Assembly (NCBI RefSeq): GCF_030160235.1
Contig: NZ_BSNY01000019.1
Location: 1-64,000 of the forward strand
Direction: 5' to 3'
Length of the DNA: 64,000 nt
DNA from: Mesorhizobium huakuii
GTDB taxonomy: Bacteria > Pseudomonadota > Alphaproteobacteria > Rhizobiales > Rhizobiaceae
Notes under the pieces: generated by a model
The model's database searches: none
Seen by the model: the letters and a program-made list of their open reading frames with translations, nothing else
Told to the model about the DNA's origin: nothing
Position numbers and translations under genes: made by a program
Part shown: in pieces, positions 44,531 through 54,220 of the stretch
Position numbering within the stretch: position 1 is the first letter of the stretch
Layout: each line of letters opens with the position of its first letter

Positions 44531-46082
44531 TGCAATCGTCATCGGCGCCGGCCACAACGGCCTTGTCGCCGCCGCCACGCTGGCCAAAGCCGGCCGCAAG
44601 GTGCTGGTGCTGGAGGCCGGCAGCGAAGTCGGCGGCGCGGCGCGCACCGAGGAATTCGCGCCAGGCTTTCGCGCCTCGTCGATCGCCCATCTCCTGAATC
44701 GCCTGCATCCCGATGTGGTGAAGACCCTGGAGTTGGAGAAGCATGGGCTGCAATTTGCCCGCGCGGACTTCATGCCTTCGGTGGCGCTGTCGAAAGATGG
44801 CCCGGCGCTGATGCTGCATGGCGCCTATGGCGAGGTGCTGACCAGCGCCAGCTCCTCCGAGCAATCCGCCTGGAAGGACCTGCGCGCGCAGTTGCTGCGC
44901 TATGCCGGTATCCTGAAGCCTTTCCTCTCGCGCCGGCCGCCCGATCTCGCCGGCATGTCGTTGATGGAGACCGCGGGGCTCGGCCAGACCGCGCTCGCGC
45001 TGAAGAAACTCGGTAAGGAAGACATGCGCGACTTCCTGCGCGTGCTGTTGATGAACGTTGCCGATCTGCTCGACGAGCAACTTGAAGATATCAGGCTGAA
45101 GGGCCTGCTCGCCTTCGACGCGACGCTGGGCAGCCATCTCGGCCCGCGCTCGCCGACCTCGTTGCTCGGGCTCTACTATCGCCTGGCCGGCGAGACCGGC
45201 GGAGCGGCCGGTGCGCAGGTCCTGCCGCAAGGCGGCATGGGCGCCGTCGTCGCCGCCATTCGCGCCGCGGCGGAAAAGGCCGGCGTCACCATCCGCACAT
45301 CGGTTACCGCAGCAAAAATCATCGTCGAGCAAGGCCGTGCCGTCGGCGTAGCGCTCGACACCGGCGAGGAACTGCGCGCCAGGACTGTTGTCTCGGCCAT
45401 CAATCCGGCGATCACCCTTCTCCACCTTGTCGGGCCGCGCGAGATCGACACCGGCTTCGTGCGCAAGGTCAGGAACATCCGCATGAAAGGCGACGCCGCC
45501 AAGCTTCATCTGGCGCTCGACCGGCCGCCGCAATTCACCGGCGCCGATGCCGCCGCGCACAAGGGGCGGCTGGTCATCGCGCCCTCGCCCGACCATGTCG
45601 AGCGCGCCTTCAACCCGTGCAAGTATGGCGAATTCTCGCCCGAACCGGTGATGGAAATCACCCTGCCCAGCCTCGCCGATCCATCACTCGCACCGGATGG
45701 CGCCTGTGTGCTTTCGGCGGTCGTGCAATACGCGCCCTATGCGTTGAAGGAAGGCTGGGTTGCCGGCAAGCCAAAATTCCTCGAGGCGATCATGGCGCGG
45801 CTCGAGGCTTACGCGCCCGGCATCGGCAAGAGCATTGTTCACGCCGAGCTTCTGACGCCGGCCGATATCGAGGCGCGCTACCGCATGCCCGGCGGCCACT
45901 GGCACCACGGCGAATTACAGGCCGACCAGATGCTGATCTCACGGCCCGTCTCCGGATGGTCCGGCTACGACACGCCGCTCGAAGGGCTGTTCCTGGCCGG
46001 CGCCGGCTCGCATCCCGGTGGCGGCGTCTCCGGCGCTCCCGGCCTCAACGCGGCGCGGCGCATCATTGCGATGAGGGGGTAA
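44517..46082 (+). CDS. phytoene-dehydrogenase/PYROXD2-like flavoprotein, second copy
   Basis: 521 aa. AIVIGAGHNGLVAAATLAKAG at the N terminus (split near residue 15), VLEAGSEVGGAARTEE, and C-terminal LFLAGAGSHPGGGVSGAPGLN. It is alignable along its full length with the preceding protein but clearly diverged, so the duplication is old. It overlaps the first copy by 14 bases and is followed 3 bases later by the GcvT-like gene. Electron acceptor and substrate are unknown. Confidence 0.8.
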   Translation: MTSFDAIVIGAGHNGLVAAATLAKAGRKVLVLEAGSEVGGAARTEEFAPGFRASSIAHLLNRLHPDVVKTLELEKHGLQFARADFMPSVALSKDGPALMLHGAYGEVLTSASSSEQSAWKDLRAQLLRYAGILKPFLSRRPPDLAGMSLMETAGLGQTALALKKLGKEDMRDFLRVLLMNVADLLDEQLEDIRLKGLLAFDATLGSHLGPRSPTSLLGLYYRLAGETGGAAGAQVLPQGGMGAVVAAIRAAAEKAGVTIRTSVTAAKIIVEQGRAVGVALDTGEELRARTVVSAINPAITLLHLVGPREIDTGFVRKVRNIRMKGDAAKLHLALDRPPQFTGADAAAHKGRLVIAPSPDHVERAFNPCKYGEFSPEPVMEITLPSLADPSLAPDGACVLSAVVQYAPYALKEGWVAGKPKFLEAIMARLEAYAPGIGKSIVHAELLTPADIEARYRMPGGHWHHGELQADQMLISRPVSGWSGYDTPLEGLFLAGAGSHPGGGVSGAPGLNAARRIIAMRG

Positions 46083-46085
46083 GCC

Positions 46086-47345
46086 ATGGCTCAGGCAACC
46101 AGGAAGAGGCCCGTTGCAAAGACAGAAGATGCGGCTGTCTCCGCCCGCATCGCCGCGCAATCGCATTTCCGCATACTGCGCCTTGGCACACCGTTCCAGC
46201 CCCGCCTCGATGCGCTGGCCAAAACCCAGGACTGGTACAATTGGGCCGGCTACCGCGCGCCGCATTCGCTGTGGGACGAGGAGCTGGAGTATTTCGCCAT
46301 CCGCAGCCAGGCGGCGTTGTTCGACATCTCGCCGATGACCAAATACCGGATCGAGGGCCCCGACGCCGAAGCCTTCCTCGATCGCGTCACCTTGCGCGAC
46401 GTCACCAAGCTCAGGCCCGGCCGTGTCCATTACACGGCATGGTGTGACGACGAGGGGTTTGTCCTCGACGACGGCACGCTGTTTCGCCTCTCGCCGACCC
46501 GCTTCCGCCTGTGCTCGCAGGAGCGGCATCTGCCCTGGCTGCTCGACAGCGCCATTGGTTTCGACGTCGTCGTCAAGGAAGAGACCGAGGCCGTCGCCGG
46601 GCTGGCATTGCAGGGGCCAACCTCCTTCGCCGTGCTGCGCGATGCCGGCTTCGCCGGCGTCGAGAAGCTGAAAATATTCGACCTCGCCGACTTCCCGCAT
46701 GATGGCGGCACAGTCACCATCTCGCGCACCGGCTTCACCGGCGATCTCGGTTATGAACTGTTCGTGCCGTCCGCCAAGGCGCTGAGCCTATGGGACCGGT
46801 TGATGACTGCAGGCGAACTGCGCGGCATCCGCGCCATCGGCTACACCGCGCTCAATCGCGCACGGCTCGAGGCCGGACTGATCGTGGCCAATGGAGACTT
46901 CACCACCGCCGAGCACGCCATCCGCGCCGATCGCTTGCGCAGGCCCGACGAGATCGGCCTCGGCTTCATGATCGATCCGGAGAAAGCCCATTTCAACGGC
47001 CGCCGCGCCATCCTCCAAGCGCGCGCCAGACGCAAGCTGCGCCATGTGCTGGTCGGGCTGGAGGTCGAAGGCAACATCCCGGCCGAACACGCCATCGTCT
47101 ACCACAAGAAGCATCAGGAGGTCGGCTTGGTCAGCGCCGCCATGTGGTCGCCGATGGCCAAGCGCAACATCGCCATCGCTTCGCTGGCGCGGCCCTATGG
47201 TGATACTGTCGTGGAAGACCTCTGGGTCGAGATCTATGCCATGCGCGAACTGCAGTATCAGAAGCTGATGAAACGGGCCAAGGTGGTGGCGCGGCCCTTC
47301 ATCAAGCTCGACCGCCGCATCGCCAATCCGCCGGCGGATTTCTGA
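46086..47345 (+). CDS. GcvT-like folate-dependent aminomethyltransferase/demethylase
   Basis: 419 aa. GCV_T fold: LFDISPMTKYRIEGPDAEAF (about 78-97), DDEGFVLDDGTLFRL, and the family signature SRTGFTGDLGYELFVP (about 220-235), then the C-terminal barrel. Relatives move a methyl or methylene group from a substrate to tetrahydrofolate (glycine cleavage T, dimethylglycine or DMSP demethylases). In this operon it would collect the one-carbon unit released when an N-methyl group is oxidised. ATG 46086 follows GAGGGGG. There is no adjacent glycine cleavage H or P gene, so it is not part of the ordinary glycine system. Confidence 0.83.
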   Translation: MAQATRKRPVAKTEDAAVSARIAAQSHFRILRLGTPFQPRLDALAKTQDWYNWAGYRAPHSLWDEELEYFAIRSQAALFDISPMTKYRIEGPDAEAFLDRVTLRDVTKLRPGRVHYTAWCDDEGFVLDDGTLFRLSPTRFRLCSQERHLPWLLDSAIGFDVVVKEETEAVAGLALQGPTSFAVLRDAGFAGVEKLKIFDLADFPHDGGTVTISRTGFTGDLGYELFVPSAKALSLWDRLMTAGELRGIRAIGYTALNRARLEAGLIVANGDFTTAEHAIRADRLRRPDEIGLGFMIDPEKAHFNGRRAILQARARRKLRHVLVGLEVEGNIPAEHAIVYHKKHQEVGLVSAAMWSPMAKRNIAIASLARPYGDTVVEDLWVEIYAMRELQYQKLMKRAKVVARPFIKLDRRIANPPADF

Positions 47346-47347
47346 CC

Positions 47348-47593
47348 ATGGCCGACGAAGCAGAGCTGGAGGCAGCCGAACAGTGGGAGCTGGTCAACAC
47401 GCCGCTCGGCGAGAAATGGTCGGGCCGCACGCGCTATGCCGCCGCCATGTTCTTCTACAAGCGCGGCGAGATGAGCGCCGAGACGCTCGAGGTCTACCGC
47501 ATCTGCGCGCGGCTCGATTCTGAGAACCCGCTGCCGATCATCCGCGACCGCGGCGTCGGCAAGGACTGGCTCAAAAGGATGGGTTTCGAGTAG
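47348..47593 (+). CDS. conserved-looking small hypothetical protein, 81 aa
   Basis: An acidic N terminus (MADEAELEAAEQWELVNTP) is followed by a mixed alpha-like region with LEVYRICARLDSENP and a basic end. There is no signal peptide or membrane segment. It starts 2 bases after the GcvT-like stop, so it is the last gene of that operon. I do not recognise the family. Its position suggests a small subunit or accessory of the flavoprotein/GcvT enzymes. Confidence 0.65.
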   Translation: MADEAELEAAEQWELVNTPLGEKWSGRTRYAAAMFFYKRGEMSAETLEVYRICARLDSENPLPIIRDRGVGKDWLKRMGFE

Positions 47594-47603
47594 CGCCTGC
47601 GCG

Positions 47604-48662
47604 CTACCCAATGGTTCTTTCCAGCATGTTCAGCCAGTTGCGGTAAGCAATCTTCTCGATCAGGGCACGGCCAAAACCACGCGCGGCCAAGGCATCGATC
47701 AGCTTCGGCAAGCCGGCGACATCGCCGATGACGGCCGGGATCATCGCGCCGTCGAAATCGGAGCCGAGGCCGACACCGTCCTCACCCAGCGCCTGCAGCA
47801 GGGAATCGACATGACGCACCATGATGTCGAGGCTGGTGTCGGCATTCATGCGGCCGTCCTCGCGCAGGAAGCCGGTGGCGAAGTTCAACCCGACCATGCC
47901 GCCGGACTCGCGTATGGCGCCAAGCTGCCAATCGGTGAGATTGCGCGAATGGGTGCAGAGCGCATGCACGTTGGAGTGGGTGGCGACCAGTGGCGCGTCG
48001 CTGAGATCGGCGACATCGCGAAAACCCTTCTCGTTGAGATGCGAAAGATCGATCATGATCTTCAGTTCGTTGCAGGCCTTGACCAGCGCCTTGCCGGCAT
48101 CGGTCAGCCCTGGGCCGGTATCCGGCGAGGACGGAAAGCGGAACGGAACGCCGTGGCCGAAAGCATTCGGCCGGCTCCAGACGATGCCGAGCGAGCGCAG
48201 GCCGGCGGCATGCAGCACGTCCAGCATGGTCAGATCGGGATCGATCGCTTCGACGCCCTCGATGTGGAACACCGCGGCGATCGTGCCTTTGGCCATGGCG
48301 TTGTGGATGTCGCCAGCGGTGCGGCAGACGGCCAGAGCCCCGGCGCGTTCCAGCCTAAACAGGATCGAGGCCATCGCGATCGTCGAGTTGAGCGCATCGG
48401 CGCGCGGCACCTCCGGCGGCAGCGGCTCGCTGTCGCTCGGCGCCAAGGGCACGGCGCTGCGCCTGGCTTTCTCGACCGGCGGCGGAAAGATCGCGAACAT
48501 GCCGCCAGCGAAGCCCCCCGCCTTGGCGCGCGGCAGGTCGATATGGCCGCCCGACTTGCCTTCGACGAAGAGCTTTTCGACGTCCTTGTCCTTCGACTGA
48601 TACAGCCTGAGCAGCGTATCGTTGTGGCCGTCGAAGACGGGGACGAGGTCGGTTTCGGTCAT
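47604..48662 (-). CDS. membrane dipeptidase (renal dipeptidase family, M19)
   Basis: 352 aa. Zinc-site motifs in order: DGHND (about 11-15), HIEG (about 117-120), DLSHLN (about 188), ATHSNVH (about 210) and GLGSDFDG (about 275). Despite the name, bacterial members are mostly soluble and hydrolyse dipeptides or related amides. ATG 48662 places the first motif at the usual distance; a GTG ten codons upstream is possible. It is convergent with the GcvT-like operon. M19 dipeptidases also sit beside dimethylglycine catabolism genes in Pseudomonas, which supports a link to methylated amines here. Confidence 0.87.
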   Translation of the reverse strand: MTETDLVPVFDGHNDTLLRLYQSKDKDVEKLFVEGKSGGHIDLPRAKAGGFAGGMFAIFPPPVEKARRSAVPLAPSDSEPLPPEVPRADALNSTIAMASILFRLERAGALAVCRTAGDIHNAMAKGTIAAVFHIEGVEAIDPDLTMLDVLHAAGLRSLGIVWSRPNAFGHGVPFRFPSSPDTGPGLTDAGKALVKACNELKIMIDLSHLNEKGFRDVADLSDAPLVATHSNVHALCTHSRNLTDWQLGAIRESGGMVGLNFATGFLREDGRMNADTSLDIMVRHVDSLLQALGEDGVGLGSDFDGAMIPAVIGDVAGLPKLIDALAARGFGRALIEKIAYRNWLNMLERTIG

Positions 48663-48806
48663 CGGGGGATCATTCGGTTCGTTTGTCGGCACGGCGAGAC
48701 ATCATATCTAGGCAAGATATCTGGTCGCGGCAAATGACAAAGCCGACCGGCAGCGGGGACTGCCCCCTTATCCCCCCGCTGCCTATCGATGACGTGCCTG
48801 CGCTTC

Positions 48807-48935
48807 CTAGAGCAATTCCAGGAAAAGTGTGAGCGGTTTTCCCGGGAAAAGCGCGTAGCGTTTTCCCTTGGGAATTGCGTCAAAACAAAAAGTTAGAGTG
48901 GTTCGCCGTTTCCATGAAACGGTGAAACGGTCTAG
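48807..48935 (+). repeat. rhizobial-type intergenic mosaic element, copy A
   Basis: About 129 bp bounded by CTAG at both ends (48807-48810 and 48932-48935) and closely similar to copy B at 30504-30627 in the other orientation. The right CTAG provides the stop codon of the GNAT gene. It fills most of the 269-bp gap between the dipeptidase and GNAT genes. Confidence 0.88.
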
Positions 48936-49231
48936 TGCTTCAGCACGTCAGCCCATTCCGCGTGGCGGCGGAACTGGGCGTTGGCGAACGGGCAAAGCGG
49001 GATGATCTTCTTGCCCGCCGCGCGCGCATCCTCGACGGCGCGGGTGACGAGCCGAAGCCCGGCACCCTGGCCGCGAAACGCGTCCGGCACTTCGGTGTGA
49101 TCGATGATGATCTGGTGTTCACCGATCTTGGTGAAGGTCATCTCGGCCTCGGCGCCGCCGGGGCCACGCAGCACATAGCGCCCTTTGGAGCCGCGGTCTT
49201 CCAGTTCGATTTCAGGCAGTTGGTCGGGCAT
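48932..49231 (-). CDS. small GNAT-type N-acetyltransferase
   Basis: 99 aa, the size of the YjdJ-like minimal GNAT group. The acetyl-CoA pyrophosphate loop is VPDAFRGQGAGLRLV (about 48-62), with CPFANAQFRRH at the end. Its acceptor is unknown. The TAG stop is part of the adjacent mosaic repeat. It lies 2 bases after the hydrolase gene and is the last of a three-gene unit with the MhqD-like and MhqO-like genes. Confidence 0.8.
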   Translation of the reverse strand: MPDQLPEIELEDRGSKGRYVLRGPGGAEAEMTFTKIGEHQIIIDHTEVPDAFRGQGAGLRLVTRAVEDARAAGKKIIPLCPFANAQFRRHAEWADVLKH

Positions 49232-49233
49232 GT

Positions 49234-49854
49234 CTAAGCTCCTTGGGCGACACCGGCAAAGAGCCGCCGCGCCGCTTCGATTTCATTTGGCCGCACCTCG
49301 TGCCCGCCTTCGTGCCATTCCACTGTGACATCGGCACCGTCGGCACGCAAATAGGCCTCGAGCCGCGTCGTCAGGTTCGGCGGGCAGATCGGATCGCGCT
49401 TGCCGGCGGTCAGCAGCATGTGACGGCCGGCGAGGCTGCCCTTGACCTGCGGTTCGAACGGGATCAGCGGATGCATCAGCACCGTGGCGTCGAACAGCTC
49501 GGGCTCGGCGAACACCACGGACGCCAGTATGTTGGCGCCGTTGGAATAGCCGAGGCCAAGCACCGCCGAGGGCTTCGCAGCCTCGACATGCGCCTTGACG
49601 AAGGCCACCATCTTGTCCGTTGCCCGCGCCAGGTCGCCCATGTCGTAGACGCCCTCGCCGGTGCGACGAAAGAAGCGCGCCGCACCGTATTCGGACACAT
49701 CGCCGCGCGGCGAGATGATGGTGGCCTGGGGCACGAGATCGCGCCCCGGCGACAGAAGCTGGCTCTCGTCACCGCCGGTACCGTGAAAGACGAAAAGCAT
49801 GGGGCCGCCCGGCGAACCGGGCAGCACCTTGTGGATGTAGGCGTCCTTGCTCAT
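49234..49854 (-). CDS. carboxylesterase-type alpha/beta hydrolase (MhqD-like)
   Basis: 206 aa. Phospholipase/carboxylesterase family: FHGTGGDES oxyanion region (about 24-32), nucleophile elbow GYSNGAN (Ser about 104), Asp in AGKRDPICPP and His in EGGHEV. The neighbour is an MhqO-like dioxygenase; the pair resembles MhqD/MhqO, which protect Bacillus from quinones. No MarR-type regulator is adjacent here. Confidence 0.83.
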   Translation of the reverse strand: MSKDAYIHKVLPGSPGGPMLFVFHGTGGDESQLLSPGRDLVPQATIISPRGDVSEYGAARFFRRTGEGVYDMGDLARATDKMVAFVKAHVEAAKPSAVLGLGYSNGANILASVVFAEPELFDATVLMHPLIPFEPQVKGSLAGRHMLLTAGKRDPICPPNLTTRLEAYLRADGADVTVEWHEGGHEVRPNEIEAARRLFAGVAQGA

Positions 49855-49858
49855 GGCG

Positions 49859-50791
49859 TCAGCCTTCCAGCTTCTGCAGATGCTGTTCGAGATAGGGCCG
49901 CAAATGCTGGTGCTGCGTCGGCAGCTTCAGCGCTTCGCCCAGATGCGCGGTGTCTTCATCCCTGTCGAAACCCGGCTCGTTGGTGGCGACTTCGAACAGA
50001 ACGCCGCCCGGCGTGCGGAAATAGATCGCCCAGAAATAGTCGCGGTCGATCACTGGCGTCACGCCATAGCCCGTATCCATCAACGCCTTGCGCACTTCGA
50101 GCTGCTTGGCGCGGTTCTCGACGGCAAAGGCGACGTGATGCACCGAGCCGGCGCCAAGGTCGGCGAAGGCCGCGGCCGGCAGCGATTCGATATCGACGAC
50201 ATCGGCGCCGTTGCCGTTCTTCACGGCAAGCCGTCTGACATTGCCTGATCTGTCGACTTCCTCGTAGCCCATGAATTTCAACAGCTCCTCGGTGGCGCCG
50301 CCATCCTTCAGCCTGAGCGAAACCGAGTGAAAGCCGCGGATCGCCTCGTCGGTCGCAATGCCGCCCTTGGTCCAAGGCGCTCTGCTGTCGGCCTTGTCCT
50401 CGACAAGCGCGAAACCGTCGCCATCGGGGCCGGCGAATCTTAGCCGCTTCTCGCCGAAACTCTCTTCACGGGAAACACCGCTCACGCCTTCGTCGGCGAA
50501 GCGCTTTTCCCAATAGGCGAGCGTGCCTTCCGGCACGGAGTAGACCGTGGTGCCGACTTCGCCGACGCCGGGACGGCCCTTGCCGATGTTGGGAAACGGG
50601 AAATAGGTCATCACCGAACCGGGCGTGCCAACCTCGTCGCCATAATAAAGGTGGTAGACGTCGGGCGCGTCGAAGTTGACCGTCTTCTTGACCCGGCGCA
50701 GGCCGAGCTTGTGGGTGAAGAAATCATTGTTCTGCCGGGCATCCCTGGCCATCGAGGTGACGTGATGGAGGCCCTTGATCTGGTCGAGCAT
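49859..50791 (-). CDS. ring-cleaving dioxygenase of the glyoxalase fold (MhqO-like)
   Basis: 310 aa with two vicinal-oxygen-chelate halves: GLHHVTSMA at the N terminus (metal His about 9-10), GFHSVSLRLKD near 155, VHHVAFAVE near 220, and a metal Glu in GGVLFEVATNEPGF near 268. Family members cleave hydroquinones. ATG 50791 has AAGGAG about 7 bases upstream. It is the first gene of the unit and is divergent from the sulfatase gene. Confidence 0.85.
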   Translation of the reverse strand: MLDQIKGLHHVTSMARDARQNNDFFTHKLGLRRVKKTVNFDAPDVYHLYYGDEVGTPGSVMTYFPFPNIGKGRPGVGEVGTTVYSVPEGTLAYWEKRFADEGVSGVSREESFGEKRLRFAGPDGDGFALVEDKADSRAPWTKGGIATDEAIRGFHSVSLRLKDGGATEELLKFMGYEEVDRSGNVRRLAVKNGNGADVVDIESLPAAAFADLGAGSVHHVAFAVENRAKQLEVRKALMDTGYGVTPVIDRDYFWAIYFRTPGGVLFEVATNEPGFDRDEDTAHLGEALKLPTQHQHLRPYLEQHLQKLEG

Positions 50792-50904
50792 TGTCTTGCT
50801 CCTTCCCTTGTTGTTTGTGCGGCCCTCGCCGCTGTCCACGCCAATATGAGGACACGAACGTTCGCGGCAAAGGCGACAAACACAGAATGGACTGTGCTGT
50901 AAAA

Positions 50905-50931
50905 GTGAACGACGGAAAGAATTTTGTTCAC
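50905..50931. promoter_or_regulatory. inverted repeat between MhqO-like and sulfatase genes
   Basis: GTGAAC (50905-50910) and GTTCAC (50926-50931) are separated by 15 bases, about 115 bases upstream of the MhqO-like start. This could be a regulator site, but short arms make it weak evidence. Confidence 0.35.
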
Positions 50932-51017
50932 CAATCGACTAATGCGGGCGGTCTTGCGCCCTTGCTGGAAATCGGCTCCATGAATGGCATTCGACCATGC
51001 AGCGAAAGGTATCGCGA

Positions 51018-52586
51018 GTGACAGGAAAAGCCAGGCGCCCGAACGTTCTCCTGATCACCTGCGACCAGTGGCGTGGTGATTGCCTGTCGGCTGCCGGCCA
51101 TCCCGTGGTGAGGACGCCGAATGCCGACGCGCTGGCCGCCGAGGGCGTGCTGTTCAAGCAGCACTATGGCGGTGCGGCCCCTTGCTCGCCAGCACGTGCC
51201 TGCCTCTACACCGGCCTCTACCAGATGAACAATCGCGTCTGCCGCAACGGCTCACCGCTGGACGCCCGCCACGGCAACATCGCTGAACACGCGCGCAGCA
51301 TCGGCTACGATCCGACGCTGTTCGGCTACACCGACGTGGCGCTCGACCCGCGCCTGCTGACTTCAGGTGATCCGAGGCTGAAAACCTATGAAGGCGTGCT
51401 GCCCGGATTCACCGTGCGCCAGCTGCTGCCGGAGCATCAGAAGCAGTGGCTCTCCTGGCTGAAGCAGCAGGGCATCGATGCCAGTGCCGGGTCGCCTGGC
51501 ATCCACCGTCCTGCAGGCGAGGAAGACGGTGACACCGTGACCGAGGCGCCGCCGATCTATTCGAAGGACCATACGCCGACGGCTTTCCTTGCCGGCGAGT
51601 TCATCCGCTGGCTCGGCGAGCAGGAACAGGCCACGCCCTGGTTCGCGCATCTCTCCTTCATCAGCCCGCACCCGCCCTTCATCGTCCCGGAGCCCTACAA
51701 CACATCATACGATCCGGCCGACGGTCCCGCCTTCCACCGCGCCGACAGCTGGCGGGCCGAAGCTCAGAGCCATCCCTATCTCGCCTATGATCTCAGCCGG
51801 CGGTATCGCGCGAATTTCCGCTCCGGCGCCGCAGGAAAGGTGCACGACTGGAGCGAGGATGATTTCCGCCGCATCCGGGCGATCTATTACGGCATGATCT
51901 CGGAGGTCGACGCGCAGCTTGGCCTGATATGGCAGGCGCTCAAGCTTTCAGGCACGTGGGACGACACCATCATTGTTCTCACCTCGGACCATGCCGAGAT
52001 GATGGGCGACCATTTCATGCTGGGCAAGGGCGGCTACTTCGACGGCAGCTACCACATCCCGCTGATCATTCGCGATCCGCGCCATCGCAAGGCGGCCGGC
52101 AGCACGGTCGACCGCTTCACCGAAGCGGTGGACATCTTGCCCACGCTTATAGACCTGCTTGGCGAGCCGCCCGAACCGCATCTCGACGGATGCTCGCTGA
52201 GACCATTCCTGAGCGGCGGAAGCCCCGCCACCTGGCGCGACGCCGCGCACTGGGAGTTCGATTTCCGCTCGATCGCCGACGGCGAGGCCGAAGCGCATTT
52301 CGGCATCGGCTCGCGCCAGTGCAACCTGGCGGTCATCCGCACCAAGAAATTCAAATACGTGCATTTTGGCGGCGGTTTGCCGCCTCTGCTTTTCAATGTC
52401 GAGGCAGACCCTGGCGAACTGACCAACCTCGCCAACAGCCCCGCGCACCTGTCCACCCGCCTGCAATTCGCCGAGCGGCTTCTTGCCTGGCGGGCCGAAC
52501 ATCTCGACCAGTCGCTGGCGCTGGCGGAGCTGACGGAAAACGGCGTGGTGGGACATGTGAGCAAAGGAATAGGCAGTAGGGAATAG
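51018..52586 (+). CDS. sulfatase-family hydrolase, phosphonate monoester hydrolase-like
   Basis: 522 aa. Alkaline-phosphatase superfamily: NVLLITCDQWRGD with the metal Asp (about 16), the formylglycine sequence C56-S-P-A-R60 (APCSPARACLYTG), SFISPHPPF and LTSDHAEMMGDH with metal residues (about 313-324). The order and spacing match rhizobial phosphonate monoester hydrolases and arylsulfatases. It needs conversion of Cys56 to formylglycine. GTG 51018 is preferred since AAAGG lies 8 bases upstream; ATG 50997 has no site. There is no signal peptide, so it is cytosolic. The natural substrate is unknown. Confidence 0.85.
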   Translation: MTGKARRPNVLLITCDQWRGDCLSAAGHPVVRTPNADALAAEGVLFKQHYGGAAPCSPARACLYTGLYQMNNRVCRNGSPLDARHGNIAEHARSIGYDPTLFGYTDVALDPRLLTSGDPRLKTYEGVLPGFTVRQLLPEHQKQWLSWLKQQGIDASAGSPGIHRPAGEEDGDTVTEAPPIYSKDHTPTAFLAGEFIRWLGEQEQATPWFAHLSFISPHPPFIVPEPYNTSYDPADGPAFHRADSWRAEAQSHPYLAYDLSRRYRANFRSGAAGKVHDWSEDDFRRIRAIYYGMISEVDAQLGLIWQALKLSGTWDDTIIVLTSDHAEMMGDHFMLGKGGYFDGSYHIPLIIRDPRHRKAAGSTVDRFTEAVDILPTLIDLLGEPPEPHLDGCSLRPFLSGGSPATWRDAAHWEFDFRSIADGEAEAHFGIGSRQCNLAVIRTKKFKYVHFGGGLPPLLFNVEADPGELTNLANSPAHLSTRLQFAERLLAWRAEHLDQSLALAELTENGVVGHVSKGIGSRE

Positions 52587-52590
52587 GGCT

Positions 52591-53933
<1,343 letters not shown>

Positions 53934-54023
53934 GGTAGTCTCTCCTAGTGCGTGATTTCGTGCACGCCGCGCCCGATTGAACCGTCGCTGGGAAGATCGG
54001 GCGCGGCATCTCCACGGGTTCAC

Positions 54024-54048
54024 AACGTCGTGACCATGGCGTTGTTCC
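54024..54048 (-). promoter_or_regulatory. EcfG promoter of the PRC-barrel gene
   Basis: Minus strand GGAAC (54048-54044), 16-base spacer, CGTT (54027-54024), about 90 bases before the start codon. Confidence 0.8.
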
Positions 54049-54137
54049 GACAAAATTGGCGTGGATTTCGCGCCGGGAAAACACGCAGCAGTTGCGCGGG
54101 CGCCGATGAACACGCGCTGAACCGCGCCGTTTCCAAC

Positions 54138-54163
54138 GGAACCCTTTCCTGTATCGCCACGTT
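54138..54163 (+). promoter_or_regulatory. EcfG promoter of the diacylglycerol-kinase-like gene
   Basis: GGAAC (54138-54142), 17-base spacer, CGTT (54160-54163), 57 bases before the chosen start. Confidence 0.72.
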
Positions 54164-54220
54164 TCAGCCTGCGGCTGGGTTCGTCCTGGCCCGTTTTGGA
54201 TTGACATGACGGAGCGGGGC

